From Bugulina stolonifera (Eukaryota; Bryozoa; Gymnolaemata; Cheilostomatida; Bugulidae), in the NCBI GenBank assembly GCA_935421135.1, contig OW285190.1:4154001-4218000 (forward strand): a stretch of 64,000 nt of DNA, read 5' to 3'. The translations under genes and the position numbers were made by a program. This document shows positions 39,301-51,931 of the stretch, one piece after another. A model generated the notes under the pieces. The model saw only the letters and a program-made list of their open reading frames with translations, did not search any database and was not told where the DNA came from. The stretch's first letter is position 1, and every line of letters starts with the position of its first letter.

Positions 39301-41216
39301 TACAAATAATGTGATTGACTCTCTGCCTAATATTAATGTCGCCCATTAGTGCATATTATTTAGCGCCCACCATTAGCCACAGATATTTACTGTGTGTGTG
39401 CTGTAGAGGAAGAAGCAAACTAGCGAAATACAAGCCGCGTTGCTGTCATGAAATGAAGGTGACAAAACAGCGCGTCACAAAATAGAGGAAAGACGTCCTG
39501 TTCACCCAATATCATATCACACATGCATAGTAATTCTACTCTTCTCTCCCAATAACCCTAACTTTTGTCTGGCCAACCAAACAAATTTTTACCAAAGTGC
39601 TTTTGTCTGTGAAAAAATATTACTGTGTACATGAGCGAGGCATGCGTCAAATACATTCAATTGCCTGCTTTGGCATGCTCAGACTTGTCGCTAGTGTTTT
39701 TCCCAGTAGAAAGAAAGTTCTCACACTGGCAAAAATTTATACCGATGCAAAGAAATCATTAGCAAAACTGTTTCCACCATAAACAATAAACTATTCATTT
39801 TAGTAATCCCCTAATACTATACGAATATCTATAACAAATATTCTGGGCATAATTTCATGCAAGCAAGCCTTTGTACAGTAAGTTCAGTCAAACCTCAAAA
39901 AATCACTTCGTTCAGATATATAACAATAGAGTCAACATACAACAGTGGCGTTGGAGAGCATATTGCTTACATTAGCAAGGTTATCTGTCATAATACTTGT
40001 TAATTTGGGGAGTGTTAATAGTAGAGTGCTCCTAGCTACTACCATGACCTCTACATGGAATGTTAGTAGAGTGCTCCTAGCTACTACCATGACCTCTACA
40101 TGGAATGTTAGTAGAGTGCTCCTAGCTACTACCATGACCTCCACATGTTAGTGATGTCAGTGATTCATATAGTACTATCTCAGACCTCATTTTCTACATT
40201 AGACTAAGCAGCACAACCCTGAATTTTGTTAGAACATAGTACAATATACAATGTAACAGCTGTGAGTCTTTCCACTGTTGGGCAGTCAATACCTTGCTGT
40301 TACCCATTGCAGAGCTGTGTCAATACTCCCAACCGGTTGACAGACCGGTCATGAGTATACAATACAATCGACTCCTCAATAAAATATGACATTAGTTACT
40401 AACATCACGGTGCATGACACATTTACATGTTACTGTTAATGCGCTTACCTTGTCTGTTCCCTTTACTCTCATTGTCAGAGGTAGATGGCGAAGTAGCATC
40501 TATTATTCTTGTGTCCAACTTCGTGTCTGGCTTGCCTTTTGTTACATCAGTTGTTTTGTCATCGTTTGGGAGAACAATTCCACTTCTCTCCTTAGGTGTC
40601 CTCATATGCCTTGTGGCTGCTTGAGCTTGAATATAAATTCATAGTCACCAAACACTGAACTATGGCTAGTGTCCAAGTGGTGAGCTATTTGTGACTGACA
40701 AAATTAGTTAATTTCCTACGTCTCAGCTGAATCTTTACAAATTATGTAACTGCTCCATCTGCACTCTTATGATTGATATGGTATGTCTGAACTTGAATAT
40801 TCAAAAATTTAGCTCTTTTGCTAATAAACAAATTCAAACAAAATATTTATAATTATGAGCTACTTGTGCATTTAGTCCGATGGTCTAGCACAGGACCTCA
40901 TTGTATCAAAGTTGTGTAAATTTAGCTATACCAGAATACATCACAGTGTAATATTATGTTCAACACACTCTACGTGTACATGCTACTTAATCATCGTAAA
41001 TGCTAATATTAAAATACGGGCTATTACCAGCAAATATAAAAAAGGCATTATATTTCTTCAAATAGAACTTTGTTTGTATTTCATGGTAAATGATAACACA
41101 AATGCATTGTTATATTCTAAATATATGCGCATGTACTTACATGTAGAGAAGAGAAAAGCTGTAACAAGAAGTAATGAGATGCCCACATTTCTGTTTGAGA
41201 AATATAGGCTAGACAT
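33331..41216 (-). CDS. Secreted M4 (thermolysin-type) metalloprotease gene 2
   Basis: The intact, compact member of the array, predicted to be a secreted zinc endopeptidase. Fourteen exons join in frame to 628 aa: 41216-41141, 40625-40449, 39131-39042, 38851-38682, 38347-38129, 37828-37682, 37245-37162, 36827-36744, 36609-36424, 35513-35434, 35181-35054, 34569-34417, 33987-33872 and 33507-33331. A signal peptide spans about residues 1-25. RRKR at 117-120 is a possible furin site. Exons 4-6 are the propeptide (FTP/PepSY-like). HEVAH at 450-454 and Glu474 bind zinc with thermolysin spacing, and Asp478 matches the Asp that supports the first His. His544 in the stretch VDAHNASALYS fits the transition-state His. 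Exons 5, 6 and 9 are unusually close to gene 1. The physiological substrate is unknown. Confidence 0.9.
34786..34858. repeat. Short foldback in M4 gene 2 intron 11
   Basis: The two arms (ATCTTATGTTTAGCTAGAA and its reverse complement) surround a loop of about 30 bp. This could be a MITE remnant. Confidence 0.8.
35682..35802. repeat. Long, nearly perfect palindrome in M4 gene 2 intron 9
   Basis: An inverted repeat with arms of about 55 bp and almost no loop, centred near 35741. The arms include GGAAATAACTATTTCATAGC and TTTTTAGCTGATTTT. A transcript would fold into a long hairpin. It is probably a foldback MITE. Confidence 0.88.
38350..38460. repeat. TACATGTA-rich simple repeat
   Basis: Repeated TGTACATGTATATG and TACATGTCGTGATG words just upstream of M4 gene 2 exon 5. 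Confidence 0.85.
40017..40148. repeat. 45-bp tandem repeat in M4 gene 2 intron 2
   Basis: Three copies of a 45-bp unit containing GTGCTCCTAGCTACTACCAT. The open frames on both strands here come from the repeat. Confidence 0.92.
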
Positions 41217-43503
41217 TTTTATAACTTTACTACTAAGCAGTGTACATTACTTGTTTAGTGTGACCACCAGTGCAACCGTATCGGTCTGTTTCCACTTCCC
41301 AAAATGTTTTGACTATCACAGAGTAATCATCAAGTACTAATAAGCGTCACTCAAGCAGCTTAAATTCAGCATTAAGTTTTCTTTTTCTTCTATTCTGGAT
41401 TAAATAGATGCTTAGGCTAGACTTGGATGCAGAAGCCGGCTTTAGATTGACCAGCCCAACAAATAGGCAGCAAAAGACCATTGATTGTTTGCTGTCAGAC
41501 TAGTGTTATTCATCAAATAACTCTGTTAGTATATTCAAGATGTTTGTATGTGGACTGCAACAATTGTAGTTGTAGACCTTAAGCTGAGCTTATAGTTTAA
41601 ATCCCACTTGTGCTTTGTATAGAATGACTCTATAAGTTCCAATGAGATAAATAACAGAATACTTCACCACATGGTTTTAAAGTGATGCGGATTTTTAATA
41701 ATTTACCTGCGTTGTACTGGAATGACATTGCTCAGACAACATGATGTCAATGTGAAACTATAGTAGTGTAACGTTTTTGAGTGTGATTACATACAGGAGC
41801 CGATAGGACACTGGTATGGGAAGGGCTTGGAAGGTGGTAGAGGCCGACCAAGTAACCTTCTGCTCATTACATAAAGAGTGAGCAGTATTTATACGCTCTT
41901 ATTGGTGTGTATATCAGACGTAGGCCGATGCCGGGACTCATTGAAGAGCTCAGGACCAATGTACATGTAGGTCTTGTAGACTTTATACTCCAGAGGAATG
42001 CAATGAAAGATCTGGTGTCCTAGGATCTTGGGCTCGACGCTAGATTCATGTAGAATCCGGGATTGACCCAAGTCGTAGAAGTGGTGTAGAGATGTGCTTA
42101 AATGAGGATGGGGATGAACTTGAGCCGTACTAGATCTATGGATCCTCCGGTAGAATTATCCGCCTACAAGAGTAAGCCTCTATAATCTTATGTTTGAGTT
42201 AGGAGATGTTGCTTTATTAGAGCGCAATCAACAACTGATTTGATACAGAAAATGCACTGCCTTTTATACTATATTCATTTCCGGCTAAAAGAGGCCGATA
42301 GGGTATCGGGTCCGGAACTGATGCAACAACATGGAAGGTTCCACCCGACGTCGGTCATAAAAAGGGTCGGCCTTGGCACAAAAAGTGCTTACAATAAGGT
42401 AAAACATAAGATGGATAATTATGAGTCCAATCCATACCATCGGCCACAAGTGATACTTATAATAAATGGTAAAAGACTCTATTTTATATGATCAGACAAG
42501 AGAAGGTAATTGCTAACAGTGTATGGGAAAAACCAAGTTGTAATAAAGTTGTAATTCCAATAGTCTGATTGACAGGTAATAGTAAAGGTACACAATATAA
42601 GTTGATTGGATATAAGTGATACATAACAATAATAGTATAAGGTAAGACATCATGCGTGAATGAATATGGATACATGGATAATAATGTAATGCATGGTAAT
42701 GTCAATGTTCGTGTTAATGTTAATGTACAAGAAGAGTAAGAATTCAGTTTGTGTCCAGGCAGGCTGTTTCACCACAGTAGTGACGCAGGGTTATAATAGC
42801 CATGTTTGCACTCTGGAAACACCCATTGAGTGTATATGTATGCAGAAACGAACTTTTCCTCTGTTCTCTCCTAATATTATAGACCATAGCTGTATGCAAG
42901 TCCTCAAACATACAATTTTATATTATAGTTATAGTAAATGGGCTCAGATTTTTGCTGGTTGAGTGACATGGCTTCATGTCCTTCATTGTAGAAGCAAAAA
43001 GGACAAAGGGGAAAATAGCATAACATCTTATGGATGCAAACAAGGAGGAAAAAGTCCGTCTAATGTTGTTATTTCTACATGTATAATAAGATACTGGTCT
43101 AAATACAGACCACACACTCTGCACTACATCAATTCAAGCTGAGAAGTTTCTACGTTTACTTTGGTTTTATTACTGCTCACTTGAGTAACAGATAAGTGGT
43201 CTAGCATTTAAATTGTATAATCATGATATACCATCAGATATTACTTTTAGCAATATTATATTGGTGTGTGTGCCACTAAATATTTCAAATTCTAGCAAAA
43301 CTTTTAAGACTACCAGCAAAAGGTATTATGACATTTAGCTAAAATCCAGTATTTTGACTTGAGACAAAAGTGAGAGGTTCCTCAACCATCGATGATAACC
43401 CCTTCAGGTTTGCTTATTACATAACAGAACAACCATTATTAGGTATCATAATAAATTATGCATTACATACATGTATATTTATCTACAAGCATGTGCTAAG
43501 TAT
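41217..43503. other. Spacer between M4 genes 2 and 3, with a GC-richer block
   Basis: No gene is supported. Bases about 41780-42480 are visibly richer in G and C than their surroundings, and a word GGCCGATAGGG/GAGCCGATAGGA occurs near both ends (41798 and 42290). It could be part of a decayed retroelement, but no terminal repeats, primer site or conserved protein were identified. Confidence 0.3.
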
Positions 43504-46391
43504 TTAGTCTGTAGCTCCTTGTCTGCAATGAATTCCTACAGTCGAAAACGCCTGATTCACCGCTATCACAGCTATGTCAGTGTTGTAGATGCCTCTGGCA
43601 GCCTTTCTCACACCACATGCACCTGAGTCAAACTCCTCTTTCGGGCCCCAGTATACCATGTTTGCCATAGTAAATACCTAAAATACGATGTGGTTATAGA
43701 CTGTCATGGGTAAATATACACAGAGTTGGTAACACGTTGGCAGTCACTGTTCTATGATATTCTTGTTTTTTATGTTTTAAGCAGTTACAGTGCATGTATG
43801 TGCACACTAAATTATTTTTATCTACAATATAAACCTCAGAGCATGGTCATCAAAGGTGAATTTTAGGTCACTGACAGCAGTAAACTTGAATTCAACTCCA
43901 AACAATGAGATTGTACCGTGTCTCTCATTTTTTCCTTTCATGACGTATTGTACTTTGTAAGTCGTTTCTGATATTGTGTACCACTGCCTTTTTAATTGAA
44001 TAATTTGTTATTTATAGAAAAATACATGAGATTATTCAAGTATAACAATTAATCCAAACCTTGAAAGCTGAGTCTATGGTCCATCCATGGATTTTGCTAA
44101 GCACACAGAAGGCTTTACTGTAGAGAGTGCTGGCATTCCACAGCGTCGTCTCGAACTTCCAGTCATAAGCATGAACTAGAACCACACGAAAAACTTAAAA
44201 TAGTGGGATAAAACGCTTAAAAATATTTTCAATTTACTGTCTACATTACTTCTGTTGTTTTATGTGTTGCATTCGATAGTGCTCAATATAAATTAAATTG
44301 TGACTTTTAGTAACAGAATTAGCCATCAATCATCTTACCTATGATTGGCCAAGAGGCATCATAATTCATTAGATCAGGTTTATGCGGGTTGCACAAGTCT
44401 CTTAGTGCTTTACCAGACTTGGTAACGGATGCTCCAATCCTACACACAGAGTCTGGGATAGGTTTACCACATGTGTCATTGTTGAGGTGGTGCATGAAAG
44501 CACATGCTACAAGACAGTTAACTGAAATGTGAGTTACAAAATCAACGTTAAAAAATTTAATTCTGGAAACTTGAAACATCACAAATCTATTCTCTAGTGA
44601 GTTTAGGAGAGGCCGTAGATAACTGATGAAGCTTTAATTTCTTACACATGATAGTTAATTCAATATAAGCAAGTAGATGGCCAACTTATTTACCTGCTAT
44701 ATCAGCGTAGGATTCTTCAATCGCAGCGGTCTGACCCCAAACAGCTAATCTTGACTTGCCCTCTGTGAATACATGAGCTACCTCATGCATTATGATATCA
44801 GGTCCAACTATGGAATAGTAGTCCCTGTTCAAGGCATCATCATTATACCCAAGATAACAAGGGAAGATAACTCTAATACAGATTGGTTCTTGCACTGACA
44901 TGGATATTTGATCAATATTACAGTTATGTGAAAGGTTACTGGTTATATTGCAGTTGAAGAATTATGTTATAAGGAAGCATTAAGAAGGTTCACATGATTG
45001 TTTTAAATATTATGTATCAGTTTACTTTTTATCACCATCTCCCAAGAATATAGCCTTTCCATTCCATGATGCATTCTTTCCATAGTGATGAACTTCAACA
45101 TAATTATAGCTACAAATAAATTGAAGTTTATTATACATACATTTGTAAATGTAAACTCAATAATGCATCTTTATGACCCACTTTACATACTTGTACTTAC
45201 ATGTATATGTACCTACTCACTCCCTGTCAAGCCTTAATTGTATAATCCACCATATTTCCTTTGTTTGCAAACAACCAAACTGTACTGTAAAATTTTGGAT
45301 TTCCCCATGGTTGTCGGAAGGAATACCTCACTTAGAAAACAGAACTCAACTACTAAAGGTGCTTCTAATAAATAAAATCTAGTCAAAGCATGGAATGGGT
45401 GGTAGTACTCTGATATCAATAGCGCAATAGCATGTCTTCATAAAGAATTTTACTGCCTCATCCGCCCATTTGTATACTGTATTCTTTGGACTTTGAGCAC
45501 TATTAGTCAGTTCGTAATCAGCTTCTCCCACTTCATCAGTCATACATAGACATGGTTCCTTGTACCACCTTATCCTTTACCTGCAGTAGATGGGTTAACC
45601 ACATGAAATTGATCTGCTTCTGCACCATTAGTGATGGATGCACCAGTTCATTGAATCGCAATATGCAATGCATTATAGAGTATGGTAATGCTCAGGGTCA
45701 ACAATGAGTTACACCTTGTACATGCACATGTGTAATGAGAGTAGAGTAATAACCAACTGTATCTGGTATAAAATCACCATCAGATACTTATTAAGTTCCA
45801 GAGGTTTCTGATAGTAGCATTCGTTCGTTTTGATCACCCTGGTCATCATTACTCCGTAAACCTGAAATACAAACATATACTTCTTCTGCTGCTAACGATG
45901 TTGAATTGTAATTTTGTGCATAATTATATACAGCATACATGTACATGTATCTATTACTGCATTACATACTGTACCTACATGTACATTTAAGTTTGAATCT
46001 CGTCGCATCTTTACTTACTTTGGGTTTTCTTCGGAGTCCCGTCCATAAATTAATCTTTGCCATTCTAACAGCTGAGGCTAATCCATCCCACTCTTTATAA
46101 ATCTGCATAAATCAATCACACTGGTATTTATTTCTGTTATTTTAAACAAAGATACTCCAATATTGTAGGTGTATGTAGGTGTGTGTAGGTGTATGTAGGT
46201 GTGGTACCTTTTAAAATCCAATAACAAGAGACTAAGATAGTATCAAGATTATATCTGAGTTCAATAAACTGTCATCTTTTTTAAGAAGGAATCCTAATGC
46301 AGCTATTACATTGCATGCATCAACCTTAAAAGGAAATACCAATACACATAACATGAAACGTTTCTACCCTTCCTGTATAACATGATAGCCA

Positions 46392-46452
46392 GTCATAGAG
46401 AAATTCCCATTGCATTAGATTCTAATGCAATTGGAATTTCTCTATGACTAGA
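46392..46452. repeat. Palindrome at the gene 3 deletion scar
   Basis: A near-perfect inverted repeat whose arms begin AGTCATAGAGAAATTCC. It sits right after a stretch (46310-46390) that matches intron 6 of M4 gene 2 (37425-37500). Confidence 0.88.
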
Positions 46453-46764
46453 CCTAAAAGCCTCTCTCACTCCACTCATTCTAACTGTTTCTAACATACA
46501 TATCTCAACTGCAAGGGAACACATGGACTAATCAGTGTATAATTACTAGTATAGGTAAGATTGTTTTTAATATACAACCACTTTGTGCTTGGCCTGCGGT
46601 ACAAGCATCGCTGCAAAATTTGCTCGCTTCGCTCGCATGAAACGATGGCTTGTGTTTATGTACTGTGGTCATGCATATACCTGACCTCTGTTGGCAGAGG
46701 TCTGTTACAATTATTCCATGAGGAGTTGTGCCCCCTTGCATTAAGAAGACAACTCCAAGCAGAT

Positions 46765-47130
46765 AGCCCGAGTTCCAACATCAATGTGTTGGGTGGGGTG
46801 GGTCGGGTACCCACCCTGTCCTTGGTCAAAGTCGAGGGCCTAAAGCTATGGCCCCGCCCTGGCAGCGATGCCTGGGGACCCGGTCCCAAGATCCTAACAC
46901 CACCTGGAACCGAGATCTCACTGGCAGCATTGTAGCATATATAAATCAAGTGTCCAGGAGGATCTCCGCTGCCGGCATAGCCCGAGTTCCAACACTTATT
47001 CGGCAGGTGGGGTCCAAGGGCCTAAAGCTAGGGACCCGCCCTGGCAGCGATGCAGGGGGACCCGGTCCCAAGGTCCTAGCGCCACCCGGAGCCGAGATAC
47101 TGACCGGCTGCATTGCAACATATATGTGTC
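46765..47130. repeat. GC-rich two-copy direct repeat
   Basis: Two related units at about 46767-46970 and 46979-47130. Each starts AGCCCGAGTTCCAACA and contains GGGCCTAAAGCTA, CCGCCCTGGCAGCGATGC and GGGACCCGGTCCCAAG. The base composition is far from the local AT-rich level. Open frames on both strands look like by-products of this composition. It lies where gene 3 lost its propeptide exons. Confidence 0.75.
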
Positions 47131-48484
47131 GTCCCAATTTTCGACCCCAAATCTGACTGGGGGATGGCAGACCGTCAACCGTTAACCGCAGACTGCAGAC
47201 CGTAGACCGTTTCGTCTTTTGTTATATGATTTTTTTATTATTGATGGGTTGTAAAGTGATGTATTTCAAATTTTTCAGCGAGATCTTGGCACATACCTTT
47301 GCTAGGGTTGATGATCCATGGAAATTTGGCTGCCATGTCAGAGAGGGTGTAATCCACATCCATGCGTCTTGAATTTGTTCTATTGCTATTCTGGCTACCT
47401 AAAAACAGTGTAGAATAAAACTGGCCACCATTAGCTGACACAGCATGCATAGATTAACACCCCCATTGTGACAGTCTCCTGTTGGAAATTGGTCAAAGCA
47501 TTTTGCTACCCTGTTCTACATTTATAAACCATGTAGCAGAATGATACTGTCCCATTTAATCACTAAATAAACTCGGAGTTGCTCTCTCCCAAATGTAATC
47601 GAAATTGAGAGAGTATAACTCCCAAGCTTCCACATGCAATCAATTCTGGTGTGCTTTTTAGTTTGCATTGGCTAAATAAATATAATGTATATTATAAATT
47701 TCTGAGCATATTATTCATACTGTATAGGCCCATCATAAGCCTAGAAACACCTATACAGCAGTGAATACACTTTTACTTGGCCAGCCTAGCAAATACTATT
47801 CTTTATCTATTATCTTTGCTATAACGATAGAGTGCCTACAGTTTGTCTTAGCATGTACTCATTTTTATAATTGCTCTTCCACATCACATAACATAGCACA
47901 TACACATGTACATGTACATTACATGCATTTTCATAGCCTACGTGAGTGTATGTTGATATGATTACCCTGCACGATTTCCTTATTCTCTGTATTAAAGGGG
48001 GTGGGGGGGGGGGCAATGAAGCAGCTCCCCATCTTGTACTGAACTCTGTATCTGGACTATTCCTGTTCAGGCTAGATTTTTGGCCAAGATTAGATGAGAT
48101 AAGTTTACTTCCTTCACCTTGAGTCCTTGAATATCTCAGTGCAGCTTGAGCTAAAATATGAATTTATAGGCAATTAGTTGATTACTGGTGATAGGAGGAA
48201 ATCCTTTTATTAGACTGTGATTTACTGTCACCCGTTTAAGTAATCTAATTTCCTGCTTTTAACTTCTGTGAATATTGTCATTATTACAACACCAATATGG
48301 AATATATCATGTATAATAAAAATAATAGTATTGCACTTGACAAGATAGGAAGATACAACATTTTTCAAAATACTAGAGTTGGCAACTCTGCTTAGTAATA
48401 TATACATGTACACATTTAGCGGACACGTAGGCTACACATATCTTTGGACACTGTTAAACTAAAACCCTAAAAGTGCAGTATATA

Positions 48485-49074
48485 CAATGTAACTAGTTAT
48501 CTGATATATAACTAGTTATGTAATATATAATTAGTTATGTAATATATAACTAGTTATGTAATATATAACCAGTTATGTAATATATAACTAGTTATGTAAT
48601 ATATAACCAGTTATGTAATATATAACTAGTTATGTAATATATAACCAGTTATGTAATATATAACTAGTTATGTAATATATAACTAGTTATGTAATATATA
48701 ATTAGTTATGTAATATATAACTAGTTATGTAATATATAACCAGTTATGTAATATATAGCTAGTTATGTAATATATAACTAGTTATGTAATATATAATTAG
48801 TTATGTAATATATAACTAGTTATGTAATATATAACTAGTTATGTAATATATAACTAGTTATGTAATATATAATTAGTTATGTAATATATAACTAGTTATG
48901 TAATATATAACTAGTTATGTAATATATAATTAGTTATGTAATATATAGCTAGTTATGTAATATATAATTAGTTATGTAATATATAACTAGTTATGTAATA
49001 TATAATTAGTTATATATTACATAACTAGTTATATATTACATAACTAGTTATGTAATATATAACTAGTTATGTTA
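48485..49074. repeat. 19-bp satellite array in M4 gene 3 intron 1
   Basis: About 30 copies of ATATATAACTAGTTATGTA with single-base variants (AATTAG, AACCAG, AGCTAG). Near 49010 the orientation flips for two units and then flips back. AACTAGTT is itself a palindrome, so single strands can fold. Confidence 0.95.
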
Positions 49075-50055
49075 ACTACTGGGTAACTGTGCCCTTCTTG
49101 GTTTTTACTTTCTAAAGTTTTGTTTGCATTAAACTGCTTCAATGATTATTGCTCACACTCCAACATATTTCCTCCAAATAGATATAAATTTAAAGATAAT
49201 TTGATTGGTCAGAAGCGGAGTGCAACCATCTCACACTTCTCATCATCAGAAATATCTGTAAGAATATTATTGTGGTGAGTCATTCTGTACACAATGATAC
49301 ACAACTCACTGCTAGCAACAATTAACATGGTGCATAATTATACATGACTGTATATATTATGTGTTACCTCCATGTAGATACATTGCATATAAAAATATAC
49401 ATGTACAATGTACAAAATACTGCTGGAGACACCAACAATATGCTAGAATATAATTATATTATTAGTATTATTATACTTACAGGTAGATAGAAGGCAAGCC
49501 ATAAGAATTAAGTCTATTACATCCATCTCCACGTCTGATAAATAGTCTTACCAATTCAAGTCATTATAAATGTATTTCTAAACTTATCATAGTGCAGTTC
49601 AAACTTCAGCTTAGAGTGAGGTGCTTATTTTTTATTTCCCAACTCAAGGCTCTACAGATTCCGTTATTTACATGCAATTGTATGTCTTATAAGCCTCTTT
49701 TCTACTGGAAATTCTGCTGGGCTAATAACCAGTTTGTCTATTTAATTGTGGCCAAAATTATCTCTAATGCTGCATGTACACTGCGCCGAATCTGTTCAGA
49801 TTTGTCCACTCCCGACAAGCTCAGATAGCGCAACTCCCTTGTCAACGGATGAACAGAAAATAGAGCCGATTATAAATGTGCGGGCTGTGACGTTGATGTA
49901 AGGTAATTGGTCAAGTTAAAGCTAAGGTTCTTTACAAAGCTTGAAGATCACAGCTATAAATAATTGAGTTCTCCTGCGTAGCCGTAGGAGATCATTATTT
50001 TTCTACGTCCATGTGGCCAAAGCTTACCTGATTTATTTATTAATTTATTTTTGGA

Positions 50056-51844
50056 ATGGCTTGCAATAATAAACGATTAATAGCAGCCGCAGCCTACATA
50101 GCATTCTATTCTGAGGAAGATAAGAGTCAAAGGAGATGGTGGGTCGGTCCCGCAGTGTGCCGAAAGAGCTAGTGAAGGTTAGAGCTACAAAAATTTTTGC
50201 CCAGCTCAGAGCTTCAGCTTGAGCTTGCTACAAAAGAAAATATATAATATTATAATAATAATAATTGTTTACATTATTATAGTTTTATTTTACCTAATAT
50301 TTTTGTTTAATGTATATGTATGACAAAAGTCATAGATAAATGTAAAGCATAGGGATAGGGCCTTAATTAATAATAATAAAATATAATTATTTTATATTAT
50401 ATATAAATATTATTATTTAGCTAGCAAAGAATTTTAGACTATTAAACTGGCTATGAAAACCCTCAGCTCTCCACATAATCCTTTAGCTTTTACTGGTGAT
50501 TTATGCATCATTATTATAGCCTACTTTTGCATCTAGGTGCCATGAATACTACTCTACTGTACCTCGACTGTTGCAAGATGGTCATTCAAGAAGAGTAGGT
50601 ACATTCATCCACTACTTCAGAATGCCCGAGGAACTGTTTGCAGACCTGTGTCAGAAACTGGCACCTATCATACAAAAAGCTGACACTAACATGAGACCAG
50701 CTGTAGATGTCAAAACTAGATTGGGTTGCACGCTAAGATATTTGGCTACACAGGATGCACAATGGCTGACCTCCACTATGACTTTCGTCTTGGTAAGCAA
50801 ATATATTGAATTCCTAATTAAATAACACACCATCGATGGGCTTTACTTGACAAGTAGACTAGTCTATTTATATTGTATGTTCTTATTATTGCAGGAGTAA
50901 AAACTATCTCAAACATAATTCATGAAACATGTGCAGCCCTATATGAGGTCTTGCAACCGCAGCACCTTTGCATGCCTAGCTCAGCAGAGGAATGGAGAGC
51001 AGTGGCAGATGAGTACTTGGCTCGGTGTTACTAAGTAATTAATCATTAATACGGATTTCAGGTTTATATATGTCAGTGTTGTAGTTCAGATGCAGCCATA
51101 TGGAAAGACTCTGATTTGCAGAGGAGGTTAGAAAATGGAAGCATTGATGCACCCCCACCAACACCACTCCCTCTCACGACTGATGCTGTGCCTTATCACT
51201 TCATTGGAGATGAGGCTTTTCCTCTCAAGTTATACTTAATGAAGCCCTATCCCAGAGCAACACAGCAGCTACATCATGATCGCCTTGTCTACAACTATAG
51301 GCTTAGTCGAGCAAGAAGGATAGTAGGTATGCATCTAACCGACGTATTTATATATATTTTTTTGCAATTCTAAGGGCATGTAGTGAACAAAGTTATGTTT
51401 GCACACTGTAGGAAGACAACTTCAAAGGAGCGTTTTGAAAGAATAATTACATGATAATTATGCTATTTCACTAGTTACCCTATATATTATAGAGAATGCA
51501 TTTGGAAGACTAGCAGCAATGTGGAGAATCTTTCACAGGCCAATCGACCTTAATCCTACTAAAGTTGACAGTCTGGTGCTTGCTTGCTGTTGCCTACCCA
51601 ACTACTTGTTGGACCACAATGTAACGGCCTACACAACAGATGTAGATGCCTATGTCAGCAACGGTAGTTGGAGGGAAGAAGTGGATGGGGAACTTTTACC
51701 TCTTCAAAGAAGGTTGAGTGGCAATAATCCCTCACGAACTGCTAAACAGATGCAAGAAACTTTAACTAAATGGTTTAATAATGTAGGAAGCGTGGAGTGG
51801 CAAGACAGGATGGTTGCTGTTGGCCAGGGTGTGCCATATAACTA
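50056..51844 (+). pseudogene. Harbinger transposase, broken
   Basis: Remains of a DDE transposase (HARBI1-like). The first exon (from 50056) reads RRWWVGPAV, then meets TAG at about 50170. The second (50537-50791) carries HYFRMPEELFADLC and RYLATQDA, then needs a one- or two-base shift to read MADLHYDFRLG into the next exon (50895 on, KTISNIIHETCAALYE). The segment with the first catalytic Asp (usually GAIDGKH) is missing between about 51030 and 51090; sequence resumes at SDAAIWKDSDLQRRL (from about 51088). The part GDEAFPLKLYLMKPYP holds the family's Glu region. The last exon (51494-51844) is complete from ENAFGRLAAMWR to VPYN. Stops, the shift and the lost catalytic core make it inactive. 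Confidence 0.85.
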
Positions 51845-51931
51845 ATTAAAAGCTGTAGTCCTGCTCCATTCACTCTTTCATAATCATTTATTCAACAGAA
51901 TGACATGTATTTAGAATTTGGAATTAAGAAG

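Larger units (their letters stand above)
43504..49526 (-). pseudogene. M4 metalloprotease gene 3, pseudogene
   Basis: Exons seen: 49526-49481 (signal peptide MDVIDLILMACLLS), 48150 to about 47966, 47398-47297, 46102-46019, 45861-45778, 45580 to about 45440, about 45113-45024, 44824-44694, 44506-44339, 44175-44060 and 43677-43504. Three exons present in genes 1 and 2 (the furin site, FTP and PepSY-like propeptide) are absent between 47297 and 46102. The exon at 45580 has a 14-bp deletion that makes an immediate stop (TGA at 45538-45536). HEVAH is kept, but the His before NAS in the penultimate exon is Trp (TLWNAST). A poly-C run in the second exon upsets the frame as well. It keeps signal peptide, splice sites and C-terminus, so decay is probably recent. 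A working enzyme is very unlikely. Confidence 0.85.

Noticed and set aside
40414..40644. Plus-strand frames opposite M4 gene 2 exon 2
   Set aside because: They are antisense shadows of an exon with matching splice sites and phase on the minus strand.
46561..47156. Overlapping open frames on both strands
   Set aside because: They follow the GC-rich direct repeat and show no domain; a shared composition explains them.
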